64,000 nt of DNA from Roseibium sp. MMSF_3412 (GCF_030733265.1 NZ_JASHJI010000018.1:1-64000); one strand, 5' to 3'; positions 15,768-24,564 are shown, numbered from the stretch's first letter. Made by a program: numbers and translations. The notes: generated by a model from the letters alone, not told the origin.

Positions 15768-16850
15768 TCAACCTCCCGGTTTTTCGGTGGAGCCGCCGGA
15801 GAGCCTGCGGCGGATGGGAAAGAGTTCGATGCCGGTGCGGTCTGTGAAGAGGCCCCAGAGGCCGCGCGGTGCGAACAGCATGATGACGATGCCGAGCAGG
15901 CCGAGGACCAGGAGGTACCAGGAGCCGTAGCCGGACAGGGAATTCTGTAGGGCGAAGAAGATGAGGACGCCGATGATCGGCCCCTCGATCGTGCCAATAC
16001 CGCCGATGACGACGATGAAGATTACGTAGGCGGTCCAGTCCAGCACGGAGAAGGCGGCGTCGGGTGAAATCCGCGCCTTCTGCACGTAGATCAATGCGCC
16101 TGCGAGACCTGTAATGAAAGCGGTACTCAGGTAAACGATTGTCTTCAGGCGCTGCGCGTCAACACCGACCGAGCGGGCGGCATTCTGGTTGTCGCGCACC
16201 GCTGCGAGGCCGAGCCCCTGGCGGGAGCGCAGCAGCCGGTAGACGACACCGACCGTGACGACAGCCAGGATCAGTGCGAGCCAGAACGTGATGACATCGG
16301 TGGCCACGGATGTCTTGAAGCCGAACGTGTCTTTCAGAAAATCGAGGCCGAACATGTCCCGGGTCGCGCTGCGGGGCAGGGATGTACCCGTGCCGCCGCC
16401 AAGCGCCTTCCACTGCGCAACGGTCAGGCGCACGATTTCCGCAACCACCCAGGTGCCAATGGCGAAATAGGCGCCCTGCAGACGGAAGGTGAAGAAGGCG
16501 GTCGGGATGGCGAGCAGGGCAGCTGCGCTCCCGCCCAGCAGGATCGAGACGAGCGGATCGAGATCCAGAAGAATGACACCGCCGAACATGGCGTAGGCAC
16601 CGATGCCGACAAAGGCCTGCTGTCCCACGGAGACGAGGCCCGCATAACCGGCGAGCAGGTTCCAACCCTGCGCCAGCACCAGCATGGTGAGGATGAAGAA
16701 GAGATCCTGGATCAGGCTTCGCGAGGCATAGAACGGGGCGAAGGCCAGAACGATCACGAGAAGGGCGGCAAGGCCGAGGAACAGCGTCGAGGTGCGCGTC
16801 CGTGTCTCGACGGACCAGGCGGTTCGGGCTGTTTGGGTGGATGTGGTCAT
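15768..16850 (-). CDS. livM: Branched-chain amino acid-type ABC transporter permease LivM
   Basis: A 360-residue inner-membrane permease of the LivM family, with about ten hydrophobic helices, the LLAGYAGLVSVGQQAFVGIGAYA signature near residues 66-88 and VIGGIGTIEGPIIG late in the chain. It pairs with LivH to form the channel. The long upstream extension of the reading frame overlaps livH and is not membrane-like, so the ATG at 16850 is used. Liv-type systems in catabolic operons often import aromatic or amide compounds instead of amino acids, which is the likely case here. Confidence 0.93.
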   Translation of the reverse strand: MTTSTQTARTAWSVETRTRTSTLFLGLAALLVIVLAFAPFYASRSLIQDLFFILTMLVLAQGWNLLAGYAGLVSVGQQAFVGIGAYAMFGGVILLDLDPLVSILLGGSAAALLAIPTAFFTFRLQGAYFAIGTWVVAEIVRLTVAQWKALGGGTGTSLPRSATRDMFGLDFLKDTFGFKTSVATDVITFWLALILAVVTVGVVYRLLRSRQGLGLAAVRDNQNAARSVGVDAQRLKTIVYLSTAFITGLAGALIYVQKARISPDAAFSVLDWTAYVIFIVVIGGIGTIEGPIIGVLIFFALQNSLSGYGSWYLLVLGLLGIVIMLFAPRGLWGLFTDRTGIELFPIRRRLSGGSTEKPGG

Positions 16851-16860
16851 GGCAGCCCCC

Positions 16861-17724
16861 TCAATCCACGGCCCGCGGGAACAAACCGCGTGGCCTGAAC
16901 AACAGGACGATGACAAAGGCGACATGACCGGCAAGGATCTGCCATTCCGGGTTGATGGCAGCTCCCAGCGTCTGCGCCACGCCGATGATGATGCCACCGG
17001 CAAGCGTGCCCCAGAGCGAACCAAGCCCGCCGATAATCACGGCCTCGAAGGCATAGATCAGGCGCGCCGGACCGATCGTCGGGTCGAAATTGGCGCGGGT
17101 TCCGAGATAGAGCGCGGCAATCGTCACGACGACCATCGCGATTCCGGTTGCGGTCGCGAAGATGTTCTGGGGACGGATTCCCATCAGACTTGCGGTGACG
17201 GCGTCGTCCGATGTGGCGCGAAAGGCCCGGCCAAGCGAGGTGCTGTAAAACAGCCGGTTCAGACCGACAATCACCAGAACCGCGGAGAGGAAGGTCAGAA
17301 GCGGCATGACGCCGACATTGAGAGGACCGAGTGCCAGAGACGCGGTTTCCAGTGCGCCGACGGAAAGGCGCTGGCTATCGGCGGAAAATCCCTCCAGAAG
17401 CGCGTTCTGGATCACGATCGACAGGCCGAAGGTGACAAGCAGTGGCGGCAGGATGTCGGGCCCGAGCGTCCGGTTGAGAACATGCATCTGCAACAGCCAG
17501 CCGATACCGAACAGGACCGGAGCCGATATCAGTGCCGCCAGGAACGGATCGATACCGAGCAGCGTCACCAGCACCAGGATCAGGTAGGCGGCCATGACAA
17601 TGAGATCGCCATGGGCAAGGTTCACGAGCCGCATGATTCCGAAGACAAGGCTGAGCCCTGCGGCAAAGAGCGCATAGAGGCCGCCGAGCAGGACCCCTTG
17701 GACGATTGTGTCGGCCCAAATCAT
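16861..17724 (-). CDS. livH: Branched-chain amino acid-type ABC transporter permease LivH
   Basis: This 287-residue permease has the LivH signature GLSLVFGIMRLVNLAHGDL near residues 23-41 and IYAFEAVIIGGLGSLWG in the C-terminal third, with eight or so transmembrane helices. Its ATG overlaps the end of livF by four bases, so the two are translationally coupled. It forms the membrane channel with LivM, energised by LivF and LivG. Confidence 0.93.
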   Translation of the reverse strand: MIWADTIVQGVLLGGLYALFAAGLSLVFGIMRLVNLAHGDLIVMAAYLILVLVTLLGIDPFLAALISAPVLFGIGWLLQMHVLNRTLGPDILPPLLVTFGLSIVIQNALLEGFSADSQRLSVGALETASLALGPLNVGVMPLLTFLSAVLVIVGLNRLFYSTSLGRAFRATSDDAVTASLMGIRPQNIFATATGIAMVVVTIAALYLGTRANFDPTIGPARLIYAFEAVIIGGLGSLWGTLAGGIIIGVAQTLGAAINPEWQILAGHVAFVIVLLFRPRGLFPRAVD

Positions 17725-18428
17725 GCGGCAGCTCCGAAATAGGCGTTGTGAATGGCATCGCGGCTCAGATCGGAGGGAGCGCCTTCCAGCGTGACCCGTC
17801 CTTCCATCATGCAGTAGACGCGGTCGGCGACTTTCAGCGCCTGGCCGATATCCTGTTCCACCACGACGATGGAGGTGCCGGTTTCCTTGATTTTCGGCAG
17901 CGCGGCGTAGATGTCCTTGATGATCACCGGCGCGAGGCCCAGGCTGATTTCATCGCAAAGGAGCACGCGCGGATTGGACATCAGCGCCCGTCCGATCGCG
18001 ACCATCTGCTGCTGACCGCCTGAAAGGGCCGTGCCGGGATTGAGCCGGCGCTCTTTCAGAACCGGAAACATCTCGTAGACGGATTCAAGCGTCCATGCGC
18101 CGCTCACCTTGCGGCCGTGCGCGCCGATGAGGAGATTTTCCTCGACACTGAGCGAGGGAAAGAGTTTGCGCCCCTCGGGCACCATGGCGATGCCCTTCTT
18201 CACGATATCGGCCGCGTGGGCGGAACCGATCCGGTCGTTGTCGAATATGATCGCGTCCGCCCGGTTGGTGAGAACACCGGAGATCGAGCGCATCAGTGTG
18301 GTCTTGCCGGCCCCGTTCGCGCCGATGATGGCAACGGTCTCGCCCTCCTGGAGCCGGATATCGACCCCGAAGAGCGCCTGGAAGTCGCCGTAGTGGGCGG
18401 TGAGATTGTCTGTCTGAAGCAATGCCAT
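17721..18428 (-). CDS. livF: ABC transporter ATP-binding protein LivF
   Basis: A 235-residue ATPase with Walker A GANGAGKTT near residue 37, the ABC signature LSGGQQQ, Walker B VLLCDEISLGLAP, and the switch His region replaced by VEQD as is normal for LivF. The start is the ATG at 18428, which shares a base with the livG stop (TGATG); a GTG three bases earlier is possible. It would drive import through LivH and LivM. Confidence 0.94.
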   Translation of the reverse strand: MALLQTDNLTAHYGDFQALFGVDIRLQEGETVAIIGANGAGKTTLMRSISGVLTNRADAIIFDNDRIGSAHAADIVKKGIAMVPEGRKLFPSLSVEENLLIGAHGRKVSGAWTLESVYEMFPVLKERRLNPGTALSGGQQQMVAIGRALMSNPRVLLCDEISLGLAPVIIKDIYAALPKIKETGTSIVVVEQDIGQALKVADRVYCMMEGRVTLEGAPSDLSRDAIHNAYFGAAA

Positions 18429-19147
18429 CACACATCGATCCCGAGATAGATTTCACGCACTTCCTGCGAGTTCATGATGGCGTCCGGTTCGCCGATGCCG
18501 ATCACCTTGCCGAAGTCGAGCACCAGAAGGCGTCCGGCGACGGAAGTCAGGGCATTGAGGACGTGTTCGATCCAGATGATCGACATGCCGCCGGAATGGA
18601 TCTTCTTGATGGTCGCGACTAGCGCGTGGCATTCGCCCTCGGTGAGCCCGCCTGCGATCTCGTCGAGCAGAAGCACCTTGGGCCGGGTCGCCATGGCGCG
18701 GGCCAGCTCCAGGCGTTTGCGCTCCAGAAGGCTTAGACGCCCGGCGACTTCATTGGCCTTTCCGATCAGCCCCGTCTCGACAAGGATATCCGCGCATTCA
18801 TCGGAAACCGCGCTTTCCGGCAGTCTGTTGCCGAAGGCCCCGGCAACGACGAGATTTTCGAAAACCGTCAGTTTTTCAAAGGGCTGCGGGATTTGAAATG
18901 TACGGCCCAGCCCGCTCAGGCACCGTTCCATCGGCGGGACATGTGTCACGTCCCGGCCGAGAAATTCGATCCGGCCCTCATCGACCGGCAGATTGCCGGT
19001 GATCAGATTGAACAAGGTCGACTTGCCGGCGCCGTTCGGTCCGATCACCCCCAGGGCCTCGCCATTCGCGAGATCAAAGGTAATGTGTTGCGAAACGCGC
19101 AGCGCACCAAAGGCCTTCGACACATTGTCAAGCGCCAGGATCGTCAT
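18428..19147 (-). CDS. livG: ABC transporter ATP-binding protein LivG
   Basis: A 239-residue ATPase with Walker A GPNGAGKST near residue 36, the LivG-specific RTFQIPQPFEKLTVFENL segment, and Walker B VLLLDEIAGGL. The usual LSGGQQ signature reads LSLLERKRLELA, as in many LivG proteins. It is the second ATPase of the Liv-type importer and lies between the binding-protein gene and livF. Confidence 0.93.
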   Translation of the reverse strand: MTILALDNVSKAFGALRVSQHITFDLANGEALGVIGPNGAGKSTLFNLITGNLPVDEGRIEFLGRDVTHVPPMERCLSGLGRTFQIPQPFEKLTVFENLVVAGAFGNRLPESAVSDECADILVETGLIGKANEVAGRLSLLERKRLELARAMATRPKVLLLDEIAGGLTEGECHALVATIKKIHSGGMSIIWIEHVLNALTSVAGRLLVLDFGKVIGIGEPDAIMNSQEVREIYLGIDV

Positions 19148-19199
19148 TGGTTCACTCCCTCAAGCCGGGCGCGGACACCAGGTCCACGACCGTCAATCC

Positions 19200-20480
19200 T
19201 CAGGTGATCGGTTCCATCTTGCCGCCGGTCGGAATGTCCGGCGCGGTCTGGTTGTCGGTGATGACCAGGTCGTAGCCACCACCGTCCTTCAGACGCCACT
19301 GACCGCCGACCAGTGGCGTCTTGGCAACGTTCTTCTGGGCAAAGGGCGGAAGGCCCTTCCCATCCCAGGCAATGGGCCCGACGATGGTGTCGAGTTTCGT
19401 TGCCGCGATGACTTCCGAAACCTCGTCGGCGTCCGTCGGATCACCGGCGCGCTTCATGACATCCGCCGCCAGTTCGAAGAGCGCGTGCACGAATCCGATG
19501 GGCTGTGTCCAGGGTCGTCCGGTGGCTTCGGTGAAACCCGATGCAAGCTGGCCGGAGCTTTCACCCGTGAGCGAGGACGAGAACGGGTGTGTCGGGCTCC
19601 ACCAGACTTCCGACGAGAGGTTGTTGCCGGCATCGCCGAGCGCTTCGACAGCCTGCGGGAACAGGATCGCCTTGCCGATCGAAGCGACTTTGGGCGTGAA
19701 GCCCTGTTGCTTGGCCTGTGTCCAGAACGTGGTGAAATCCGGCGGGATCATCACTCCCGTGACGATGTCCGCATTCGCCTGTTTGAAGGCGTTGATCTGC
19801 GCGGTGAAATCGTCCGTCAGGTTCTGGTAGCGCCCGGGGTCGGTCAGGCCGTAACCGAGCTTCTCAAGCACGGGGGGAAAGCCCACATTCGGGTCGCCCC
19901 ATGCATTGCCGTCGCCGTCATTGGGGAAGAGACCGCCGACCTGCTTGTTGGTGTCGAGCTGTCCCCACATGTTGGTAAAGACCGCGATGACATCCTCCAG
20001 GCCCCAGAAGAAATGGTAGGAGTAGTAGAACGGCTCCCAGCTTCCAGGATCGCCTGGGTTGCCCTGCTGGCCGATGAACCAGGGCTGCCAGGGCGCGACC
20101 GTCGAGATGCAGGGAATTTCTTCGCTTTCGCATGTGGTCGTGACCGGATTGGTGGTTTCCGGGGTGGAGGCCACCAGCATCAGGTTGATCTCATCGTCGA
20201 TGATCAGTTCGCGGGCGACTTCCGCGGCCCGGTTGGGGTTCGACTGGCTGTCCTTGACGATCACCTCGATGTTGAGGCCTTCTGCCTTCGCGGCAGCGTT
20301 GAAACCGCTGATGATGAAGTTGTCGGCTTCGGCGAAAGCGGCGAGGGGGCCGGTTTGCGGGCTTACATAGCCGAGCTTGATCGGCGTTCCCTGCGCGCGG
20401 GCAGGCAGGGCCAGACCCGACGAGCCTGCAAGAGCGGCCGTTGCCGCGGTCGATTTCAAGAATGTGCGTCTATTCAACAT
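19200..20480 (-). CDS. ABC transporter substrate-binding protein (Liv-type), TAT signal
   Basis: This 426-residue periplasmic binding protein of the leucine-binding-protein class has a twin-arginine signal (MLNRRTFLKSTAATAALAGSS) and the opening strand PIKLGYVSPQTGPLA. It is encoded just upstream of the two ATPases and two permeases and so determines what the importer takes up. TAT export is common for this class in alphaproteobacteria. The ligand is not recognisable; the operon suggests a hydroxylated aromatic or its precursor. Confidence 0.92.
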   Translation of the reverse strand: MLNRRTFLKSTAATAALAGSSGLALPARAQGTPIKLGYVSPQTGPLAAFAEADNFIISGFNAAAKAEGLNIEVIVKDSQSNPNRAAEVARELIIDDEINLMLVASTPETTNPVTTTCESEEIPCISTVAPWQPWFIGQQGNPGDPGSWEPFYYSYHFFWGLEDVIAVFTNMWGQLDTNKQVGGLFPNDGDGNAWGDPNVGFPPVLEKLGYGLTDPGRYQNLTDDFTAQINAFKQANADIVTGVMIPPDFTTFWTQAKQQGFTPKVASIGKAILFPQAVEALGDAGNNLSSEVWWSPTHPFSSSLTGESSGQLASGFTEATGRPWTQPIGFVHALFELAADVMKRAGDPTDADEVSEVIAATKLDTIVGPIAWDGKGLPPFAQKNVAKTPLVGGQWRLKDGGGYDLVITDNQTAPDIPTGGKMEPIT

Positions 20481-20504
20481 GTTGGTTCCTCCCAGACCAT
20501 GTGG

Positions 20505-21566
20505 TCAGACTGCGGGGCGCGTACCTTCCCAGGCGTCCTGCAGCAGATTACGGATGGACGCGCGGTCGATCGGGCGCGGGTTCCAGTAAGGGTTTTCAGT
20601 TGCAATGTCGGCGGCGCGCTCAAGGTCTGCTTCGCTCAGGCCAAGGTCCTTGAGCGCCAGCGGCGCGCCGATACGTGCCGAGAAATCGAAAAGGCCCGCA
20701 CCGGGTGTTGTCCCGAACAGTTCGGCAAGCGGCTCCAACTGGTTGGGAACGGCACCCGCGTTGAACCCGACGGTATGCGGCAGCATGATGGCGTGGGTTT
20801 CCGCGTGCGGCGTATCGAAACTGCCGCCGAGCGTGTGGCAGATCTTGTGATGAAGGGCCATGCCGACAGTACCGAGGACCGTGCCGCAGAGCCACGCACC
20901 ATAGAGCGCTGCGGAGCGGGCCTCGGTATCTGCCGGGTCCGCCTTGAGCAAAGGCAGAGCCTCGCTGAAGGCTGCCAGACCTTCGGCGGCCATCAGACTG
21001 GAAACGGGATTGCGGTCCTGCGCATAAAGCGCTTCGGCGGCATGGGCCATGGCGTTCAGGCCGCTGGTGATCGTCATGGTCAGCGGCAGCCCGGCTGTCA
21101 GATCCGGGTCGTAGATCACAACCTCCGGCAAGATGCTGTCGCCGCGCACCGTTGTCTTGCGGCCACCTTCCGTCTGGCCGAGGATCGGCGTTACCTCGGA
21201 CCCGGCATAGGTTGTCGGGATGACGATCTGGGGCAGGTCTGTCCGGTAGGCAATTGCCTTGCCGAGGCCGGTCGTGGAGCCGCCGCCAAGCGAAACGACG
21301 CAGTCCGCGCCGGACGCCTTTACAAGCGCCGTGGCCTCTTCGGTGACCTCCACGGGCGTGTGCATGGCTGCTTTCGTGAAGACACCGACGGCAAGGGGCC
21401 CAAGCTCTTCGGCAAGCTGTGCACCGTCGTCCGCCTGATGCGGTGTTGACAGGACCAGCGCTTTCCGGCAACCGAGCTTTTCCACCCAGGCCCCTGTTTC
21501 TGCGCGCTTGCCGGCACCGAAGACAATATGGGCTGCGCTGCCTCTGTAGGTGAACGCACGGGTCAT
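20505..21566 (-). CDS. Maleylacetate reductase
   Basis: An iron-type alcohol dehydrogenase-fold enzyme of 353 residues that reduces maleylacetate to 3-oxoadipate with NAD(P)H. Family marks include SLGGGSTTGLGKAIA for the dinucleotide, PTTYAGSEVTPILG, and the His-rich MALHHKICHTLGGSFDTPHAETHA segment. It is the direct step after hydroxyquinol ring cleavage, and its ATG overlaps the stop of dioxygenase copy 2 as ATGA, so the two enzymes are co-translated. The protein is of normal length with no disrupted motif. Confidence 0.94.
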   Translation of the reverse strand: MTRAFTYRGSAAHIVFGAGKRAETGAWVEKLGCRKALVLSTPHQADDGAQLAEELGPLAVGVFTKAAMHTPVEVTEEATALVKASGADCVVSLGGGSTTGLGKAIAYRTDLPQIVIPTTYAGSEVTPILGQTEGGRKTTVRGDSILPEVVIYDPDLTAGLPLTMTITSGLNAMAHAAEALYAQDRNPVSSLMAAEGLAAFSEALPLLKADPADTEARSAALYGAWLCGTVLGTVGMALHHKICHTLGGSFDTPHAETHAIMLPHTVGFNAGAVPNQLEPLAELFGTTPGAGLFDFSARIGAPLALKDLGLSEADLERAADIATENPYWNPRPIDRASIRNLLQDAWEGTRPAV

Positions 21567-22438
21567 GCATCAAGCTCCTGTCTGACCGGATTGAGGTGGA
21601 AGTCGATATCGAGTTTCAGCGCTGTATCCGCTTCCGTACCGGCCTGCTTGAAGGAGCCGATAAGGCCGGGCTTCACGCTGAAAAGCGGGTCTTTGCCGAG
21701 GTTCGGATCCTCTCCGTCGAAGATCTGCGTGGTCAGGGTCTCGAATCCGTTCGCCGTTACCTGGAAATGGACATGGGCAGGGCGGCAAAGCGGCGCGCCG
21801 AGTCTGGCCAGCAGGTCGCCAAGCGGGCCATCCTTCGGCACTTCGTATCCGGAGGGGCGGATGGTTCGATAGGAAACGCGGCCGGCATCGTCGGAAACGA
21901 AATGGCCGCGCAGATTGTGCTCCGGCTGCAGGTCCGGCTGCTGGTTTTCGTAAAAACCCTGTGCATTGGCTTGCCAGGTTTCAACGCGCGCACCGGCGAC
22001 GGGGCGGTCGTCAAGGTCCATGAGTTGAATTGTGACATCGACAGGTGTACCCGCACCGTCAAGCGAGATGTTTTCACCCTGTTGCATCAGCGGGGCGTCC
22101 GGGCGGTAGAACGGTCCGCGCATCGTATTCGGCGTCGCTGTATCGGGACGGTCCGAATTGAGCGCATCGACAAGCGCAGACATTCCCAGAAGGTCTGACA
22201 CCAGGACCCACTCCTGGCGCCGGTCGTCGCACAGGTGGCCGACTTCCGTCAGGAATTCGATCGTCGCGCGCCAGTCATTCAGGGTCGGCCGGGTTTCCCG
22301 GATGATGGCGTGCAGGTGCTCCGCGACCTTGCTGAGCACCAGGGTAAGCCGCGCATCCGAAGTCGTGTCCAGCCGCTCGGCAAAAAGCCGGTCGGACGTT
22401 TCCGTCTTGAAAAAGGCGATGTCGGACATGCCGGCCAT
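21563..22438 (-). CDS. Hydroxyquinol 1,2-dioxygenase-like intradiol dioxygenase (copy 2)
   Basis: First gene of the catabolic operon. The 291-residue protein has all Fe(III) ligands: Tyr163 (GFYE), Tyr198 (SGYEVP), His222 and His224 (RPAHVHF). Product would be maleylacetate, handed to the reductase encoded by the overlapping next gene. By eye it is well diverged from copy 1 at 12511-13398. Start is uncertain: ATG codons at 22438 and 22429 are four and thirteen bases from the only good ribosome site (GGAGG at 22443-22447), neither ideal; 22438 is chosen. It faces the LysR gene across about 100 bases. Confidence 0.92.
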   Translation of the reverse strand: MAGMSDIAFFKTETSDRLFAERLDTTSDARLTLVLSKVAEHLHAIIRETRPTLNDWRATIEFLTEVGHLCDDRRQEWVLVSDLLGMSALVDALNSDRPDTATPNTMRGPFYRPDAPLMQQGENISLDGAGTPVDVTIQLMDLDDRPVAGARVETWQANAQGFYENQQPDLQPEHNLRGHFVSDDAGRVSYRTIRPSGYEVPKDGPLGDLLARLGAPLCRPAHVHFQVTANGFETLTTQIFDGEDPNLGKDPLFSVKPGLIGSFKQAGTEADTALKLDIDFHLNPVRQELDA

Positions 22439-22535
22439 GGTTCCTCCCAACGGTCATTTCCTGACCTCTGGGAAAAGTTAATGGGCGGATAAGTGCAGTT
22501 GATGATTTTTGAGGCCGGTTTTATAACAGATTGCT
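22439..22535. promoter_or_regulatory. Divergent control region with LysR-type T-N11-A box
   Basis: The 97 bases between the catabolic operon and its divergent LysR gene contain the 15-mer ATAACAGATTGCTAT at 22523-22537, an imperfect inverted repeat with the T-N11-A pattern typical of LysR binding. It overlaps the regulator's own start codon, which would allow autoregulation and activation of the opposite operon. No clear Shine-Dalgarno precedes the LysR ATG. Confidence 0.55.
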
Positions 22536-23486
22536 ATGAAACTTGATGAGCGACATCTAATTCAACTTGCTGCCGTCGTTCAGACCGGCAGCGTGACGGA
22601 AGGGGCCGAATTGCTCGGCATGACCCAGCCGGCGGTCTCGCGCACCCTGTCCTCGCTGGAGAAGCGTCTCGGGGAACCGCTGTTCCAGAAAGGGCAGCGG
22701 CCGTTGCTGCCGACCCCTCTGGCCCAGGCCCTGGCCGATCAGGGGATGGTGATGCTGTCCGCGTCCCGGAAGGCCTCGGAAACGGTTCAGAACTTCCAGG
22801 AAGGCAAGGCTGGGACCGTGCGGGTTGGCGGAACGCCGTTCTTCATGGATGCGCTCATTTCCAGCATGACGGCAGAATTCCAGAACAGTTTTCCGGAGAT
22901 CAGGGTCGATCAGAGCTATGGCTATGTCCGGGACTTGCGCGAAGCCATTCATGCGGATCGTATAGATCTCGCGATCTGCCCGATCGACATCCTCGGGGAG
23001 GGATCGGGCCTTGTGTTCGACGAAATCCTTCCAGGGCGGAATGTCGTTGCCTGCAGTGCCCTGCATCCGCTTCTGGACAATCGCCGGACCGGGGCGCAGG
23101 AATTGCTCGAATATCCATGGATTGCACCACCGCCCGGCAGCCCGCTCTACGCCGATCTTCATTCGATCCTGCTTTCGCTCGGAGCCACCGAGATCAAGGT
23201 TCGGTATTCAGGTGGTTCGCTTGCCAGCGTGATCAACTACATGACCCGCACCAATGCCCTGACGGTGTTGCCGCACAGCGTCGTCTTTGCGTATCGCAAG
23301 GAGCGGACCATGACCGCGCTGCCGTTCCAGATCCCGCATCCGGACCGGGCGCTCGGCATCCTGCGCCTTGCTGATGCCCCCTATCTGCCGGCCGTTGACA
23401 AATACGCCAGGCACATCGCCGACGGCTTCAATGCCCTCCGCCTGCTCATCAAGCGTCACGAGGACTCCGTGGTCTGGGGCGGTTAG
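22536..23486 (+). CDS. LysR family transcriptional regulator of the catabolic operon
   Basis: A 316-residue LysR regulator with the N-terminal winged helix-turn-helix (residues 4-62; EGAELLGMTQPAVSRTLSSLEKRLGEPLF) and a periplasmic-binding-protein-like effector domain (about 93-300). Divergent placement next to the first operon gene is the classical arrangement for a pathway-specific activator responding to substrate or intermediate. The effector is unknown; hydroxyquinol or the phenolic precursor is the natural guess. Downstream, it is followed by a degenerate region rather than another catabolic gene. Confidence 0.92.
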   Translation: MKLDERHLIQLAAVVQTGSVTEGAELLGMTQPAVSRTLSSLEKRLGEPLFQKGQRPLLPTPLAQALADQGMVMLSASRKASETVQNFQEGKAGTVRVGGTPFFMDALISSMTAEFQNSFPEIRVDQSYGYVRDLREAIHADRIDLAICPIDILGEGSGLVFDEILPGRNVVACSALHPLLDNRRTGAQELLEYPWIAPPPGSPLYADLHSILLSLGATEIKVRYSGGSLASVINYMTRTNALTVLPHSVVFAYRKERTMTALPFQIPHPDRALGILRLADAPYLPAVDKYARHIADGFNALRLLIKRHEDSVVWGG

Positions 23487-23565
23487 CGAAAGGCAATCCG
23501 GAATAGGTTGAGCGCGTTCATGCTTTGACGGTTTGCCGACAGTGCCGGTGAGAAACAGAAATGAC

Positions 23566-23586
23566 AAATGGTCTGGGCGACCATTT
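23566..23586. promoter_or_regulatory. Perfect 8-bp inverted repeat, candidate ArsR operator
   Basis: The sequence AAATGGTC, five bases, GACCATTT is a perfect dyad 34 bases upstream of the GTG of the ArsR remnant. No T-run follows, so it is a poor terminator and more likely an operator. ArsR-type repressors bind dyads of this size near their own promoters, which is the basis for the call. Confidence 0.4.
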
Positions 23587-23619
23587 CAACAGTCATTTAA
23601 TTGTCCAATTGTTTTGAGC

Positions 23620-23757
23620 GTGGATCTGCAGCCGACCCAGACGTCTGAATTGGCCGACACATTCGGCCTGCTCCCGGATTCAACTCGGCTTTCGATCGTG
23701 CTGGCGTGCGTGGATCAGGAACAGTCCGCAGGCGAAATCGCCGAAAATCTGAACGGT
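23620..23757 (+). pseudogene. Truncated ArsR-family regulator remnant
   Basis: From a GTG at 23620 the translation reads VDLQPTQTSELADTFGLL, then PDSTRLSIVLACVDQEQSAGEIAENLN, the characteristic N-terminal half of an ArsR helix-turn-helix (dimer helix, DSTRLSIV helix, first helix of the HTH). The recognition helix and wing are missing: after ENLN the frame becomes unrelated and runs on antisense to the universal stress gene, ending at 23883. It looks like a gene cut short by deletion or rearrangement. A tiny functional peptide is unlikely because the DNA-reading helix is lost. Confidence 0.6.
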
Positions 23758-23779
23758 CCTGCCTGCGGCTATGTGCTGC

Positions 23780-24196
23780 TCACATGCGCACAACCATCAC
23801 CGAACACTTCGCATACCTGGCGAGTTTTCCTCCAATCGACGGCCAGAAATGGTCAATCAGGTGGGGCACATGGCTTGCTATGATGACGAGATCGGAGCCG
23901 GTTTCGTCGATTGCGCGCATCAGTGTATCGTCGATATCAAGCGTGGGGTCATGCGCGATTGTGGAATGGGCCGATGTTTCGATGCCGAACCTGGCTGCTT
24001 CTGCCGCGGCAAATTCGCCGAGTTTCCGCGCAAACTCTTCCGGATTGTGCGCCACTTCACTGGGTTGGGACGAGGTGACGCCCACATAGACAACGGGAAC
24101 GTTGTAGTGTTTGGCAAGATCACCGGCGCATTCGAGTGCGGCACCCAGTTTTTCGACATGCGCCAGATCAACCGGCGCCATGATACGCTTGAACAT
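23780..24196 (-). CDS. Universal stress protein (UspA family)
   Basis: A 138-residue single-domain Usp protein beginning MFKRIMAPVDLAHVEKLG, with the C-terminal strand SVMVVRM. The usual ATP-binding G-2x-G-9x-G(S/T) loop is altered to SHVPHLIDHFWPSIGGKLARYA, so nucleotide binding may be weak or absent. Start ATG at 24196 follows GGAGAAG. It runs convergent to the ArsR remnant and is not obviously part of an operon. Such proteins are induced in stationary phase or by respiratory stress. Confidence 0.88.
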   Translation of the reverse strand: MFKRIMAPVDLAHVEKLGAALECAGDLAKHYNVPVVYVGVTSSQPSEVAHNPEEFARKLGEFAAAEAARFGIETSAHSTIAHDPTLDIDDTLMRAIDETGSDLVIIASHVPHLIDHFWPSIGGKLARYAKCSVMVVRM

Positions 24197-24564
24197 GATA
24201 CTTCTCCGCGAGCTGGGCGAGGAAAGGCAGCGCTGCCAGCGTGCCGCTGCAACCCGGCAATCTAAACATTCGGGTTCTTTCCTGCCATGGTTCTCGCACG
24301 AGGGTAATCAATTCCGGTCACTGGGGGCAAACGTCCACGCGCAAGCGCGTTCCCTCAACCGGTCGACTTTCGCAGCCCGGAATACCGGAGGGCGCATCAC
24401 CCGTTCGGGCGCATGGCGGCATTAACCCATGGCGATGTCCGGCTCCACGAGATCGGCAGCGCTGAAAAAAGTTTGGGTCTTTTTTGCCTTCCGGCGAAAG
24501 TGATTGGGTCTTGCCGCTGCTGCCCTGAACCGCGATAGTCTCCTTGCAGGCGAAGGAAGGAACG
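24197..24564. other. Intergenic region upstream of the stress protein and SnoaL-like genes
   Basis: This stretch of 368 bases separates divergent genes and must carry both promoters. I found no convincing reading frame, RNA gene or palindrome in it. Confidence 0.5.

Noticed and set aside
18993..21449. 818-codon plus-strand frame opposite the binding protein and maleylacetate reductase genes
   Set aside because: It is a shadow of two clear minus-strand genes with family motifs; composition is arginine/glycine-rich as expected from antisense of GC-rich coding DNA.
22439..22535. Riboswitch or attenuator in the catabolic operon leader
   Set aside because: The intergenic space is under 100 bases with no stable hairpin; LysR control explains it.
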